Assembly (NCBI GenBank): GCA_937892915.1 | Contig: CALBIC010000181.1 | Span: forward strand, 1-64,000 | Direction: 5' to 3' | Source: UBA5972 sp002430125 | GTDB lineage: Bacteria > Pseudomonadota > Alphaproteobacteria > Rhodobacterales > Rhodobacteraceae | Length of the DNA stretch: 64,000 nucleotides | Part shown: one piece after another, positions 24,709 through 33,958 of the stretch | How the letters are laid out: the number at the start of each line of letters is the position of its first letter | Position numbering within the stretch: the stretch's first letter is position 1 | Translations under genes and position numbers: made by a program | Notes under the pieces: generated by a model | Database searches by the model: none | What the model was told of the DNA's origin: nothing | What the model saw: only the letters and a program-made list of their open reading frames with translations

Positions 24709-25508
24709 GCTGCGTTGAAACTATCACCAGTTATGCATTGCGGTCCATCGGCATTGGCGAGCGGCTATTGCCGAAAACCGATTTCACCCTGTGCGAGCAG
24801 TTCGTGCTGATCGGATCTGGCCTGATCTGGAACGTCTATTTCGCGTTCTTTGCACTGCTGTTCGGGTTCTTTTTGGCGACCGCCGTTGCTATGGCGCGGG
24901 CCAGCGACCGCTGGTTTTTCAGCTATCCTGCGCGGGCGTTCATTTTCGTGATCCGCGGATCGCCGCTGTTTATCCAGTTCTTCATCGCCTACGAAAGTTT
25001 TGTTCTGATCCCGAAGCTTGGTTACGACCTTAATCTGGGCTTTGTCGAGATCACGATGGAAACCCGCTGGTTGACCAAAGCGTGGCTGGGGGCGCTGGTT
25101 GTGCTGTTTCTAAACACCTCGGCCTACTCAGCGCAGATATTCTATGGCGCGTTACTGTCTGTACCCAAAGGCGATATCGAGGCGGCTGATGCCATCGGCA
25201 TGACCCCTTTTACCAAGTTTCGGCGGGTGGTCTGGCCGTCGATGCTCAGGCTGAGTTGGGCGTCTTACACAAACGAGGCGATCTTTCTGTTTCACGCCAC
25301 CGCGCTGGTCTATTTTTCCAGCTTTCCGGCATGGCAGCAAAAAGGGGACGCGCTTTATTATGCCAAATATTTCGCGGACAAGACGTTCAATCCCTTTGTG
25401 CCTTACCCGATTATTGCGGTCTACTTTGTCTGTCTGACGCTATTGCTGATTGGGTTGTTCGGTATCGTGAACCGACGGCTGAACCGTCACGTGGCGTCGA
25501 ACCGTTAA
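24705..25508 (+). CDS. Basic amino-acid ABC transporter, permease (HisM-like)
   Basis: 267 residues. F-V-I-R-G-S-P-L-F-I-Q-F-F, then Y-S-A-Q-I-F-Y-G-A-L-L-S-V-P-K-G-D-I-E-A-A-D-A-I-G-M form the conserved permease core. The ATG at 24705 overlaps the previous stop; a longer frame upstream is only the other permease read out of frame. It ends four bases into the convergent putR gene. Confidence 0.9.
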   Translation: MSCVETITSYALRSIGIGERLLPKTDFTLCEQFVLIGSGLIWNVYFAFFALLFGFFLATAVAMARASDRWFFSYPARAFIFVIRGSPLFIQFFIAYESFVLIPKLGYDLNLGFVEITMETRWLTKAWLGALVVLFLNTSAYSAQIFYGALLSVPKGDIEAADAIGMTPFTKFRRVVWPSMLRLSWASYTNEAIFLFHATALVYFSSFPAWQQKGDALYYAKYFADKTFNPFVPYPIIAVYFVCLTLLLIGLFGIVNRRLNRHVASNR

Positions 25509-25975
25509 AACGCGCTGTCTTTGACGGCTTCCATCGACACATGCGTGGAGCTGCTGCTGACAAAGGGCAAAGCCGAGATGGTTTCGCCCAACACCTGCCG
25601 ATAAGCGCGGATGTCGCGGGTGCGGACCTTCAGCAGATAGTCGAACGAGCCGGCAATCATGTGGCATTGTTCAATCTCGGGCACTTTCAGAACGGCGGTG
25701 TTAAAGGCTTTCAGGGCCTTTTCGGTGGTATCGGTCAGTTTTACTTCGGCAAACGCGATATGATCGCGGTCAAGTTTTACCGGGTTCAGGACGGCGCGAA
25801 ACCCAAGGATATAACCCTCGGCCTGAAGACGTTTCACCCTGACCTGACAGGGGCTTTTGGACAAACCAACAGCTTGTGCCAATTCGGTTATCGGCATGCG
25901 CCCATCGCGGCTGAGCAGGTCAAGGATTTTGCGGTCATTTCGGTCAAGTTGGCTTGGAATCCCAAATTTTTGCAT
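25505..25975 (-). CDS. putR: Lrp/AsnC-type regulator of putA (PutR-like)
   Basis: 156 residues: winged helix (D-R-N-D-R-K-I-L-D-L-L-S-R-D-G-R-M-P, then S-K-S-P-C-Q-V-R-V-K-R-L) and RAM domain (G-S-F-D-Y-L-L-K-V). It is transcribed divergently from putA with 121 bp between the starts and an inverted repeat at 25992-26015. In related alphaproteobacteria PutR activates putA in response to proline, which fits. The symbol rests on the position beside putA. Confidence 0.88.
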   Translation of the reverse strand: MQKFGIPSQLDRNDRKILDLLSRDGRMPITELAQAVGLSKSPCQVRVKRLQAEGYILGFRAVLNPVKLDRDHIAFAEVKLTDTTEKALKAFNTAVLKVPEIEQCHMIAGSFDYLLKVRTRDIRAYRQVLGETISALPFVSSSSTHVSMEAVKDSAF

Positions 25976-25991
25976 CTTTACGGCCTCAATA

Positions 25992-26015
25992 GTCTATTTT
26001 TTCAGTTTAATAGAC
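25992..26015. promoter_or_regulatory. Inverted repeat, candidate PutR operator
   Basis: GTCTATT (25992-25998) and AATAGAC (26009-26015) are perfect inverted arms with a 10-base A/T-rich spacer. The site starts 16 bp from the putR start codon and ends 81 bp before the chosen putA start, suitable for autoregulation and putA control. Confidence 0.55.
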
Positions 26016-26096
26016 GGTTTTTGTCGCATTATCAGGAAACATACCTCTTACATTTCTGATATGTCGGCGCCAGCCCAAACATCAGGAACCTTGGCC

Positions 26097-29000
26097 ATGT
26101 CTTCTTTACTTGAATTGCGCGAAATCATCCGTCGGTACAATTTGCTTGAAGATGTCGACTGTTTGACCCAGCTTATGCAGACAAACCCAATTGCTGAAAC
26201 CACACGTGCAGCGGCACGGGCGCGGGCGGTTGGGTTGGTGCATGCGATCAGAGGTGACAGCAACCCCGGCCTGATGGAAGTGTTTCTGGCAGAATACGGC
26301 CTTTCAACCGACGAAGGTGTCGCCCTGATGTGTCTGGCCGAGGCTTTGTTGCGGGTGCCGGATGCCTATACGATGAGCGCGCTGATCGAAGACAAGATTG
26401 CACCATCGGCATGGGGGACGCATCTTGGGCATTCCAGTTCGTCCTTGGTGAATGCATCCACTTGGGCATTGATGCTGACCGGCAAAATTCTGAAAGATGA
26501 CGATCAGGCTGGCGTGGCTGCGGTGCTGCACGGGGCTGTTAAGCGGCTTGGTGAGCCGGTGATCCGAACAGCTGTCGGGCGGGCGATCCGCGAAATGGGG
26601 CATCAGTTTGTGCTGGGCCGCAGTATTTCCGAAGCAATTGAACGTGGTGGCAAGCTGCAAAAGCAGGGGTATACGTTTTCATATGACATGCTGGGCGAGG
26701 CGGCTCTTACTGCGCGGGACGCGGCCAAGTATTTCAAGGCCTACTCCACTGCAATCGCTGAACTTGCCGGGCAATGCACGTCAGATGATATTCGCGAAAA
26801 TCCTGGCATTTCGGTGAAATTGTCAGCCCTGCACCCGCGTTACGAAGTTGGTCAAAAAGGCCGCGTTATGCGTGAATTGGTTGCCAGCACGCTTGCGCTG
26901 GCGCAACAGGCCCGCGCGGCCGGGATGGGGTTCAATATTGACTCAGAAGAGGCTGACCGGCTTGATCTGTCACTGGACGTGATCCAGGCGGTTCTGCGTG
27001 ATCCGTCACTGGCCGGTTGGAACGGCTTTGGCGTTGTGGTGCAGGCTTATGGCAAACGCGCGCCCTATGTGCTGGACTGGTTATATGCTTTGGCTGCTGA
27101 ACTTGACCGCAAGATTATGGTGCGGCTGGTCAAGGGTGCTTACTGGGATACCGAGATCAAGCGCGCACAAGTCGAAGGCTTGGCGGGTTTTCCGGTTTTC
27201 GCGCAAAAGTCAGCGACGGATGTGTCTTACCTGTTGTGTGCCGGCAAACTTCTGGCAATGACCGACCGGATCTATCCGCAGTTTGCCACCCATAATGCGC
27301 ATACAGTCGCCGCTATTCTGGAAATGGCCAGGGACAAAACCACGTTTGAATTTCAGCGTCTTCAAGGCATGGGAGAATCGCTGCACAACATCGTGCTGCG
27401 GCAGGAAAAGACCCGTTGCCGGATATACGCGCCGGTTGGCACGCATCGCGATTTGCTGGCCTATCTTGTGCGCCGGTTGCTGGAAAATGGTGCGAACTCG
27501 TCGTTTGTGAACCAGATTGTTGACGTCGACGTTGCGGCTGAAACTGTGGCCGCTGACCCGATTGAAACATGGGCGGTTGCGTCAGGGCGACCTCCGGCGG
27601 CTGTGGTTCAGCCGGGCGCGCTGTTTGGGGCCAGTCGGCAAAATTCCAAAGGCTGGGATTTGCATGATCTGGATGATTTGGCAGCGATCGACCGGGCGCG
27701 CGAAGTCTTTTCCAATCATCAATGGCAAGCCGGGCCGATGATTTCGGGTCAGGTTGAAGGGGCCGGGGAACATATTGTGGTTAACCCGGCACGTCCGACG
27801 GATAGGGTTGGCGTGGTCGTGCAGGCATCAGCGACTGATGTTGCCACGGCTTTGGCGGCAGCGCGGGATTGGTCAGGGGCTCTTGCCGAAACGCGTGGCG
27901 ATATTTTACGGCACGCCGCCGACCTTTATGAAGCGAACTTTGGCGAATTGTTCGCGGTTCTCTGCCGTGAGGCTGGAAAGTCCCCGGCAGATGCCATTTC
28001 AGAGCTGCGCGAAGCGGTAGATTTTCTAAGGTTTTACGCAGGCGAAGGCGAAGCGGCTGGTGCTGCGCCAGCGCGCGGCGTTATCACCTGCATTTCGCCC
28101 TGGAATTTCCCTCTGGCGATTTTCACAGGGCAAGTCGCAGCCGCACTTGCGGCCGGCAACGGTGTGCTTGCGAAACCTGCCGAGGCGACCGGGCTGGTGG
28201 CATCAATCGCAGTTGGCTTGCTGCTAAAGGCCGGCGTGCCGCAGGCGGTTCTGCAATTGCTGCCGGGTCGTGGCGCGGTTGTCGGGGCGGTACTGACGTC
28301 GGACAAACGCGTCAACGGCGTCTGTTTTACCGGGTCAACTGCAACGGCTGTGACCGTCAACCGGGCAATGGCGGTCGAGATTGAACCGCACGCGCCACTG
28401 ATCGCTGAAACTGGCGGGCTGAATGCGATGATTGTCGACAGCACGGCCCTGCCGGAACAAGCGGTGCGCGATATCGTGAACGGCGCGTTTCGGTCGGCCG
28501 GTCAAAGGTGCTCCGCCCTGCGCATACTTTATCTGCAAGAGGATATTGCTACCGGGTTTCTGGAAATGCTGACCGGCGCAATGGATGAACTGGTTATCGG
28601 TGATCCCTGGGCGTTTGAAACCGATGTCGGCCCGGTAATAAGCAGTGCTGCCAAGGCTGATATTCAGGGACATGTCGATCAGGCGCGCCACGACGGGCGG
28701 TTGATCAAGCAATTGACTACGCCCGAAACGGGCAGTTTTGTCGCTCCGGCAGTTATCAGGGTCGATGGCATAGGCGATCTGAAGCGCGAAGTTTTTGGCC
28801 CGGTTCTGCATGTGGCGACCTTCAAAGCCAGCCGTCTTAATCGGGTTCTGGATCAGATTGACGCAACCGGATATGGGCTGACCTTTGGCATGCATTCGCG
28901 GATTGATGACCGCGTGAACCAGATCACCCAGCGCTTGCGCATGGGCAATATTTACATCAACCGCAACCAGATCGGGGCCATTGTCGGCAGCCAGCCCTTT

Positions 29001-29591
29001 GGGGGCGAAGGCCTTTCCGGTACCGGACCAAAGGCAGGTGGCCCGGCTTATGTCCCACGCTTCAAACGGGCCGAGACGGTGGCGGTGTTGCCTGAGGGCG
29101 GAAAACTCGCCGACATAAAGGCGGTTCAAGGTCTGCTTACTGCCGCTGTCGGCAAAGGTGGTGGCGTGCTTGAAACGCTTGATTTGCCGGGACCGACGGG
29201 CGAGTCCAACCGCCTGTCAACCTATGGTCGCGGAACGGTTTTATGCCTTGGGCCGGGGGTGCAGGCGGCAACCGAACAGGCGCAGATTGCCAAAGCAAAC
29301 GGATGCGTTCCGGTTGTGGTGGCCGAGGGGTATTCAGGACGTGATGGCGTTTCAGGCATACTACCACGCGACGTATTGCGTGATCTGGAATGTCTTGATC
29401 TGGTGGCTTTATGGTCTGACGCGACTGATCTGCGCGCCGCCCGCATGGCGCTTGCGGCGCGTGAAGGCAGGCTGATTGGATTGGTGACGGGTCACGATCT
29501 GTCCGCACGATGCCGGATTGAACGACATATCTGCATTGACACCACGGCATCGGGCGGGAATGCCCGTTTGCTGGCGGCAGTTGCGAACTAA
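26097..29591 (+). CDS. putA: Bifunctional proline dehydrogenase / P5C dehydrogenase PutA
   Basis: 1164 residues. The FAD proline dehydrogenase domain lies at roughly 130-440 (P-G-I-S-V-K-L-S-A-L-H-P-R-Y, R-L-V-K-G-A-Y-W-D-T-E-I-K). The NAD-dependent aldehyde dehydrogenase lies at roughly 530-990 with C805 in S-A-G-Q-R-C-S-A-L-R and the glutamate in A-E-T-G-G-L-N-A. It oxidises proline to glutamate. There is no N-terminal ribbon-helix-helix, so regulation falls to PutR. About 170 further C-terminal residues match the extension of longer PutAs. ATG 26097 has AGGAA at good spacing; ATG 26061 has none. Confidence 0.93.
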   Translation: MSSLLELREIIRRYNLLEDVDCLTQLMQTNPIAETTRAAARARAVGLVHAIRGDSNPGLMEVFLAEYGLSTDEGVALMCLAEALLRVPDAYTMSALIEDKIAPSAWGTHLGHSSSSLVNASTWALMLTGKILKDDDQAGVAAVLHGAVKRLGEPVIRTAVGRAIREMGHQFVLGRSISEAIERGGKLQKQGYTFSYDMLGEAALTARDAAKYFKAYSTAIAELAGQCTSDDIRENPGISVKLSALHPRYEVGQKGRVMRELVASTLALAQQARAAGMGFNIDSEEADRLDLSLDVIQAVLRDPSLAGWNGFGVVVQAYGKRAPYVLDWLYALAAELDRKIMVRLVKGAYWDTEIKRAQVEGLAGFPVFAQKSATDVSYLLCAGKLLAMTDRIYPQFATHNAHTVAAILEMARDKTTFEFQRLQGMGESLHNIVLRQEKTRCRIYAPVGTHRDLLAYLVRRLLENGANSSFVNQIVDVDVAAETVAADPIETWAVASGRPPAAVVQPGALFGASRQNSKGWDLHDLDDLAAIDRAREVFSNHQWQAGPMISGQVEGAGEHIVVNPARPTDRVGVVVQASATDVATALAAARDWSGALAETRGDILRHAADLYEANFGELFAVLCREAGKSPADAISELREAVDFLRFYAGEGEAAGAAPARGVITCISPWNFPLAIFTGQVAAALAAGNGVLAKPAEATGLVASIAVGLLLKAGVPQAVLQLLPGRGAVVGAVLTSDKRVNGVCFTGSTATAVTVNRAMAVEIEPHAPLIAETGGLNAMIVDSTALPEQAVRDIVNGAFRSAGQRCSALRILYLQEDIATGFLEMLTGAMDELVIGDPWAFETDVGPVISSAAKADIQGHVDQARHDGRLIKQLTTPETGSFVAPAVIRVDGIGDLKREVFGPVLHVATFKASRLNRVLDQIDATGYGLTFGMHSRIDDRVNQITQRLRMGNIYINRNQIGAIVGSQPFGGEGLSGTGPKAGGPAYVPRFKRAETVAVLPEGGKLADIKAVQGLLTAAVGKGGGVLETLDLPGPTGESNRLSTYGRGTVLCLGPGVQAATEQAQIAKANGCVPVVVAEGYSGRDGVSGILPRDVLRDLECLDLVALWSDATDLRAARMALAAREGRLIGLVTGHDLSARCRIERHICIDTTASGGNARLLAAVAN

Positions 29592-29680
29592 CAGCAAGGC
29601 CGCGTTGGGTTTTTGTTCTTTGAGCCGGTGCAAAGCCCGCTGACAAGAACCAACCCGCTGAAGCGTTTTCAGCGAGTTGA

Positions 29681-29864
29681 CTTCTCATCGGGCGATCATC
29701 GGCGTCCCCGCCTGTACCGCCACTTCAGTTTCACTGAAAATCCCTTCTTTTCGGTTAAAATATCCTGGGGGTCCGGGGGCAAAGCCCCCGGCCCGGCCGG
29801 GGGGGCTCTGCCCCCCTGGCGCAATTAAAGGAATTGCGCCCTACCCCCCGGGATATTTGTACCT
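29681..29864. repeat. Large composite palindromic extragenic repeat (copy 6)
   Basis: The flank 29681-29723 is the reverse complement of 17088-17130 with about four mismatches. It is followed by TTCTTTTCGGTTAAAATATCC and nested G/C palindromes identical to copy 4, a GGCGCAATT-AAAG-GAATTGCGCC hairpin, and CCCCGGGATATTTGTACC. It fills most of the 311-bp gap between the convergent putA and aldehyde dehydrogenase genes; nothing else is visible in that gap. Confidence 0.8.
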
Positions 29865-29902
29865 CTGAGAATCGACGGAACAGTTAAGGCAAACCCGCTA
29901 CT

Positions 29903-31342
29903 TTATTCGGCAGCCCAACCGCTGACGGCTTTGACCTCTAGGTAGTCTTCCAGGCCCCAAACGCCGCCCTCGCGCCCGTTGCCAGACATTTTGTAGCCGC
30001 CAAACGGCGCTCCTGCACTGCGGGGTTTGCCGTTCATTTCAACCATCCCGGCCCGTAAACGACGGGCCACGCGTGACGCTTTGGCGGCATCCTGTGTCTG
30101 GACGTAGTCGGTCAGACCGTAAGGTGTGTCATTTGCGATCTGGATCGCTTCTTCTTCGGTGTCAAACGGGATCATCGACAGGACGGGGCCAAAGATTTCT
30201 TCGCGTGCGATGGTCATTTGATTATTCACATCCGCAAACACCGTCGGGCGGACAAAATAGCCACGGTTCAGATCTTCGGGGCGACCGGGGCCACCGGCGA
30301 TCAGGCGGGCACCTTCGTTGATGCCGACTTCGATCAGGCCCTGGATCTTGTTCCATTGCGCCTCTGACACAACGGGGCCTATATGGCGGCCAGCGTCTTC
30401 GGAGTGACCGACGGTGATTTTGGCCGCAGTTGCGGCGGCGGTTGCTACAGCCGCGTCATAAATCTCGCGCTGCACCAGCATTCGGGTCGGGGCGTTGCAG
30501 GATTGGCCGGTATTGTTCATGCAATGCATCACACCACGCGCAACCGCGTTTTCGTCGGCATCGGCAAAGACGATATTTGCCCCCTTGCCGCCCAGTTCCA
30601 GACTGACACGTTTTACCGTGTCGGCAGCGTTTTTCTGGATCGCGGTTCCGGCACGGGTGGAACCGGTGAAGGAAATCATATCGACATCCTTGTGGCCGGA
30701 AAGTTGCGTCCCGACACCCAGACCGTCGCCATTCACCAGGTTGAAAACGCCAGCCGGGAACCCGGCCTGATCAACCATTTCGGCAAACAACATACCTGAA
30801 AGCGGCGCGATTTCCGAGGGCTTCAGGATCATCGTGCAGCCAGTGGCCATGGCCGGGATCGCCTTCAAAGCAATCTGGTTCATTGGCCAGTTCCACGGGG
30901 TAATCATGCCGACCACGCCGATCGGTTCCATCAGAATACGGTCGTTCGGGGCGTGATCGCCCAGCATCCGGTCAAATTCAAACCCTTTGAAGGCGCGGAT
31001 GAAGTTGGTCATGTGAAAGGCACCGGTGCCGACTTGCGAGGTGCGGGCCAGATCAATCGGCGCACCCATTTCAAGGCTGATCGCCTGTGCCATTTCCTCG
31101 GATCGGGATTTGTAAACCTCGAGCAATTTTTCGATCAACGCAAGGCGCTGTTCCTTTGGCGTATCCATCCAGGGCTCGAACGCCGCGCGTGCCGCAGCGA
31201 CAGCCGCGTTTGTATCGGCTTGGGAGCCCAGCGAGATCACCGCACAGGGTTCTTCGTTTGACGGGTTGATGACCTCGAGATCATTCGGGGTCGAAGGGGC
31301 GACCCATTGGCCATTGATATAGAATTGGCGTTTGTCCAGCAT
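29903..31342 (-). CDS. NAD(P)-dependent aldehyde dehydrogenase
   Basis: 479 residues, normal ALDH length. G-M-I-T-P-W-N-W-P is the oxyanion/cofactor segment, F-T-G-S-T-R-A-G the nucleotide loop, L-E-L-G-G-K-G-A the glutamate, and N-T-G-Q-S-C-N-A-P-T-R the catalytic cysteine. The substrate cannot be told. The ATG at 31342 is preceded by AGGAGCC; sixteen further residues in frame upstream lack support. It stands alone on the minus strand. The 283 bp upstream, to the pnp stop, hold a pnp terminator and no convincing gene. Confidence 0.9.
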   Translation of the reverse strand: MLDKRQFYINGQWVAPSTPNDLEVINPSNEEPCAVISLGSQADTNAAVAAARAAFEPWMDTPKEQRLALIEKLLEVYKSRSEEMAQAISLEMGAPIDLARTSQVGTGAFHMTNFIRAFKGFEFDRMLGDHAPNDRILMEPIGVVGMITPWNWPMNQIALKAIPAMATGCTMILKPSEIAPLSGMLFAEMVDQAGFPAGVFNLVNGDGLGVGTQLSGHKDVDMISFTGSTRAGTAIQKNAADTVKRVSLELGGKGANIVFADADENAVARGVMHCMNNTGQSCNAPTRMLVQREIYDAAVATAAATAAKITVGHSEDAGRHIGPVVSEAQWNKIQGLIEVGINEGARLIAGGPGRPEDLNRGYFVRPTVFADVNNQMTIAREEIFGPVLSMIPFDTEEEAIQIANDTPYGLTDYVQTQDAAKASRVARRLRAGMVEMNGKPRSAGAPFGGYKMSGNGREGGVWGLEDYLEVKAVSGWAAE

Positions 31343-31575
31343 GATTGGCTCCTGTGAAAATGTGGGAATAATTTGGCGGCACAGTCTCAAATGGGCGTGG
31401 GGGATGCAAGGGGGTGGTGATACAGCGGGCGTATGACGTGGGGTTTTTTTAGGGGTTGGCCGAAAAATGAATGCGCAAAAGACAAAGATTTCCGTTGAAA
31501 TGAAGGTGTCCCGACCCTTGTTGTCTGATTTTCATGCGAGCCACTTACTGCATTATACACGCAGGTCAGTTCCAA

Positions 31576-31606
31576 TAAAAAAGGCCCCACGAAGGGGCCT
31601 TTTCCG
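31576..31606 (-). terminator. Rho-independent terminator of pnp
   Basis: On the minus strand AAAAGGCCCC-TTCG-TGGGGCCTTTTTTA forms an 8-10 bp stem with a stable TTCG tetraloop and a T run. It lies about 20 bp after the pnp stop. Confidence 0.85.
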
Positions 31607-31625
31607 AATTTTCTGAAAAGAAGAC

Positions 31626-33755
31626 TTATGCGTCTTCTTTTTCGCCTTTGATCTCTTCGCCAGTTTCCTGATCGACGACTTTCATCGACAGGCGAACCTT
31701 GCCGCGATCGTCAAAGCCCATCAGTTTGACTTTGACCTCCTGGCCTTCGGTCAGGATGTCCTTCGGATGGTTCACCCGCTCGTTTGACAGCTGGCTGACA
31801 TGCACAAGGCCGTCGCGTTTGCCAAAGAAGTTTACGAATGCGCCGAAATCCATCAGCTTGACGACTTTGCCGGTGTAGATCTTGCCTGTTTCAGGCTCGG
31901 CCACGATCGACCAGATCAAGTCATAGGCCTTCTTGATCGAGTCCGCATTCGGCGATGCAATCTTGATGATGCCTTCGTCGTTGATATCGACTTTTGCGCC
32001 CGACAGTTCAACGATCTCGCGGATCACTTTGCCTCCGGTGCCAATCACTTCGCGGATTTTGTCCGGGTTGATCTGCATGGTTTCGATACGTGGCGCATGT
32101 TCCGAGAATTGACCGGCTTCGGTCAATGCGTTGGCCATTTCAGCAAGGATATGCAGGCGGCCATCTTTGGCTTGCGCCAAGGCTTTGCCCATAATCTCGG
32201 GCGTGATGCCGGCAACTTTGATGTCCATTTGCAAGGAAGTGATGCCGTTGGCAGTGCCCGCAACTTTGAAATCCATGTCACCAAGATGATCTTCGTCACC
32301 AAGGATGTCGGTGAGAACGGCAAAGTCTTCGCCTTCAAGGATCAGACCCATGGCCACACCGGCAACCGGCGCTTTCAAGGGAACGCCAGCGTCCATCATT
32401 GACAGCGAACCACCGCAAACCGACGCCATCGAGGATGAGCCGTTTGACTCAGTGATCTCGGACACAACGCGGATTGTATAAGGAAAGTCGGTTGCAGCAG
32501 GCAGAACCGCCTGAAGCGCACGCCATGCCAGTTTGCCATGGCCGATTTCGCGACGCCCCGGGCCCATCATACGGCCAGCTTCACCAACCGAATAAGGAGG
32601 GAAGTTGTAATGAAGCATGAAGTTCGACTTGTAGGTGCCATTCAGCGCGTCGATCATCTGTTCATCGTCGCCGGTGCCCAAAGTGGTGACAACCATCGCT
32701 TGCGTTTCACCGCGAGTAAACAGGGCAGACCCGTGGGTACGGGGCAGCAACTGCACTTCGGAAACAATCGGGCGCACGGTGGTCAGGTCACGGCCGTCAA
32801 TCCGTTTACCGGTTTTGATGATGTCACCACGTACAACGGCGCTTTCCAGTTTCTTGAAGCACGAACCGAGATTGGCATCTGCCTGATCCTCGGCCGACAG
32901 GCTTTCGGTGATCAGCGTCCGTGCCGCGGAAATCGCCGTGGTGCGTTCCTGTTTGTCGGTGTTCCCGAAAGCGGCCCGCATGGCGTTTTCGCCAGCGGCC
33001 TGAACTTTTGTATAAAGCTCGGAATAATCGGCAGGCTGGAAGTTGAACGGTTCTTTTGCAGCGGCTTCAGCCATATCAATGATCAGGTCAATCACTGGCT
33101 GAATTGCCTGGTGGCCAAAGTTGACCGCGCCCAGCATTTCGTCTTCCGACAATTCGTAAGCTTCGCTTTCAACCATCATCACGGCGTCTTTGGTACCAGC
33201 AACGACCAAATCCAGACGCTGTTCAGGATTTTCCCGCAGCTTGTGCATGTCGTCAACCGATGGGTTCAGCACGTATTCGCCGTTGACGTAACCAACGCGG
33301 CAAGCGCCTATCGGGCCACGGAATGGCGCGCCTGACAGGGTCAGTGCAGCCGATGCTGCGATCATCGCAACCATGTCCGGGTCATTTTCCAGATCATGCG
33401 ACAGAACCGTACAGATCACCTGTGTTTCGTGCTTAAAGCCCGGAACGAACAACGGGCGGATCGGACGGTCGATCAGGCGCGATGTCAGAGTTTCTTTTTC
33501 GGTTGGGCGGGCTTCACGCTTGAAAAAGCCACCGGGAATTTTGCCTGCAGCGTAATACTTTTCCTGATAATGTACGGTCAGCGGGAAAAAGTCGAAACCG
33601 GCTTTGGGTTTCTTTTCAAATACAACGGCACATAGAACCGAGGTTTCGCCTAGCGTTGCGATCACTGTCGCATCGGCCTGACGGGCAATCTTGCCTGTTT
33701 CCAGTGTCAGCGTTTCACCGCCCCACTGTATTGATTTCTTAACTTCGTTAAACAT
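31626..33755 (-). CDS. pnp: Polyribonucleotide nucleotidyltransferase (PNPase)
   Basis: 709 residues, full length. There are two RNase PH-like domains (F-F-P-L-T-V-H-Y-Q-E-K, then G-S-A-L-F-T-R-G-E-T-Q-A and D-I-L-G-D-E-D-H-L-G-D-M-D-F-K with catalytic aspartates), a KH domain with I-G-T-G-G-K-V-I-R at about 565, and a C-terminal S1 domain (G-K-V-V-K-L-M-D-F-G-A-F-V). It degrades RNA 3' to 5' with phosphate and is part of the RNA degradosome. Usually it directly follows rpsO; here a 2.6-kb segment separates the two. Confidence 0.97.
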   Translation of the reverse strand: MFNEVKKSIQWGGETLTLETGKIARQADATVIATLGETSVLCAVVFEKKPKAGFDFFPLTVHYQEKYYAAGKIPGGFFKREARPTEKETLTSRLIDRPIRPLFVPGFKHETQVICTVLSHDLENDPDMVAMIAASAALTLSGAPFRGPIGACRVGYVNGEYVLNPSVDDMHKLRENPEQRLDLVVAGTKDAVMMVESEAYELSEDEMLGAVNFGHQAIQPVIDLIIDMAEAAAKEPFNFQPADYSELYTKVQAAGENAMRAAFGNTDKQERTTAISAARTLITESLSAEDQADANLGSCFKKLESAVVRGDIIKTGKRIDGRDLTTVRPIVSEVQLLPRTHGSALFTRGETQAMVVTTLGTGDDEQMIDALNGTYKSNFMLHYNFPPYSVGEAGRMMGPGRREIGHGKLAWRALQAVLPAATDFPYTIRVVSEITESNGSSSMASVCGGSLSMMDAGVPLKAPVAGVAMGLILEGEDFAVLTDILGDEDHLGDMDFKVAGTANGITSLQMDIKVAGITPEIMGKALAQAKDGRLHILAEMANALTEAGQFSEHAPRIETMQINPDKIREVIGTGGKVIREIVELSGAKVDINDEGIIKIASPNADSIKKAYDLIWSIVAEPETGKIYTGKVVKLMDFGAFVNFFGKRDGLVHVSQLSNERVNHPKDILTEGQEVKVKLMGFDDRGKVRLSMKVVDQETGEEIKGEKEDA

Positions 33756-33778
33756 TTTGTTTCCTAGCTGGGAGCACT

Positions 33779-33829
33779 CCCGGGCCTTCCCGGGTCTCCC
33801 TTTTTTAAAATGGCGGCCCCATTGCCGCC
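33779..33829 (-). other. Structured 5' leader of pnp
   Basis: Two hairpins precede pnp: CCCGGG-AAGG-CCCGGG (33779-33794) and GGCGGC-AATGGG-GCCGCC (33812-33829, followed on the minus strand by ATTTTAAAAAA). In E. coli a leader hairpin is the target of RNase III and PNPase autoregulation; a similar role here is inference. The distal hairpin could also act as a weak terminator. Confidence 0.5.
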
Positions 33830-33958
33830 GACCCCCTTCATCATCTCATGCGCCGGAGTCACAGCGTCACGTCTCAGATAGAGCGCCCCTTACAGCAGAT
33901 CCAGCAGGAAGGAAAGTGTAGAAACAGGCACGGTTGTTGAGGTTTAATCTGTGCCCGG

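Noticed and set aside
31387..31590. 67-codon open frame between the aldehyde dehydrogenase and pnp
   Set aside because: It overlaps the pnp terminator, has no ribosome-binding site and no recognisable sequence features.
33740..33755. Second CtrA-like site (two TTAA motifs)
   Set aside because: The spacing is five bases instead of seven and the motif lies in the pnp coding sequence.
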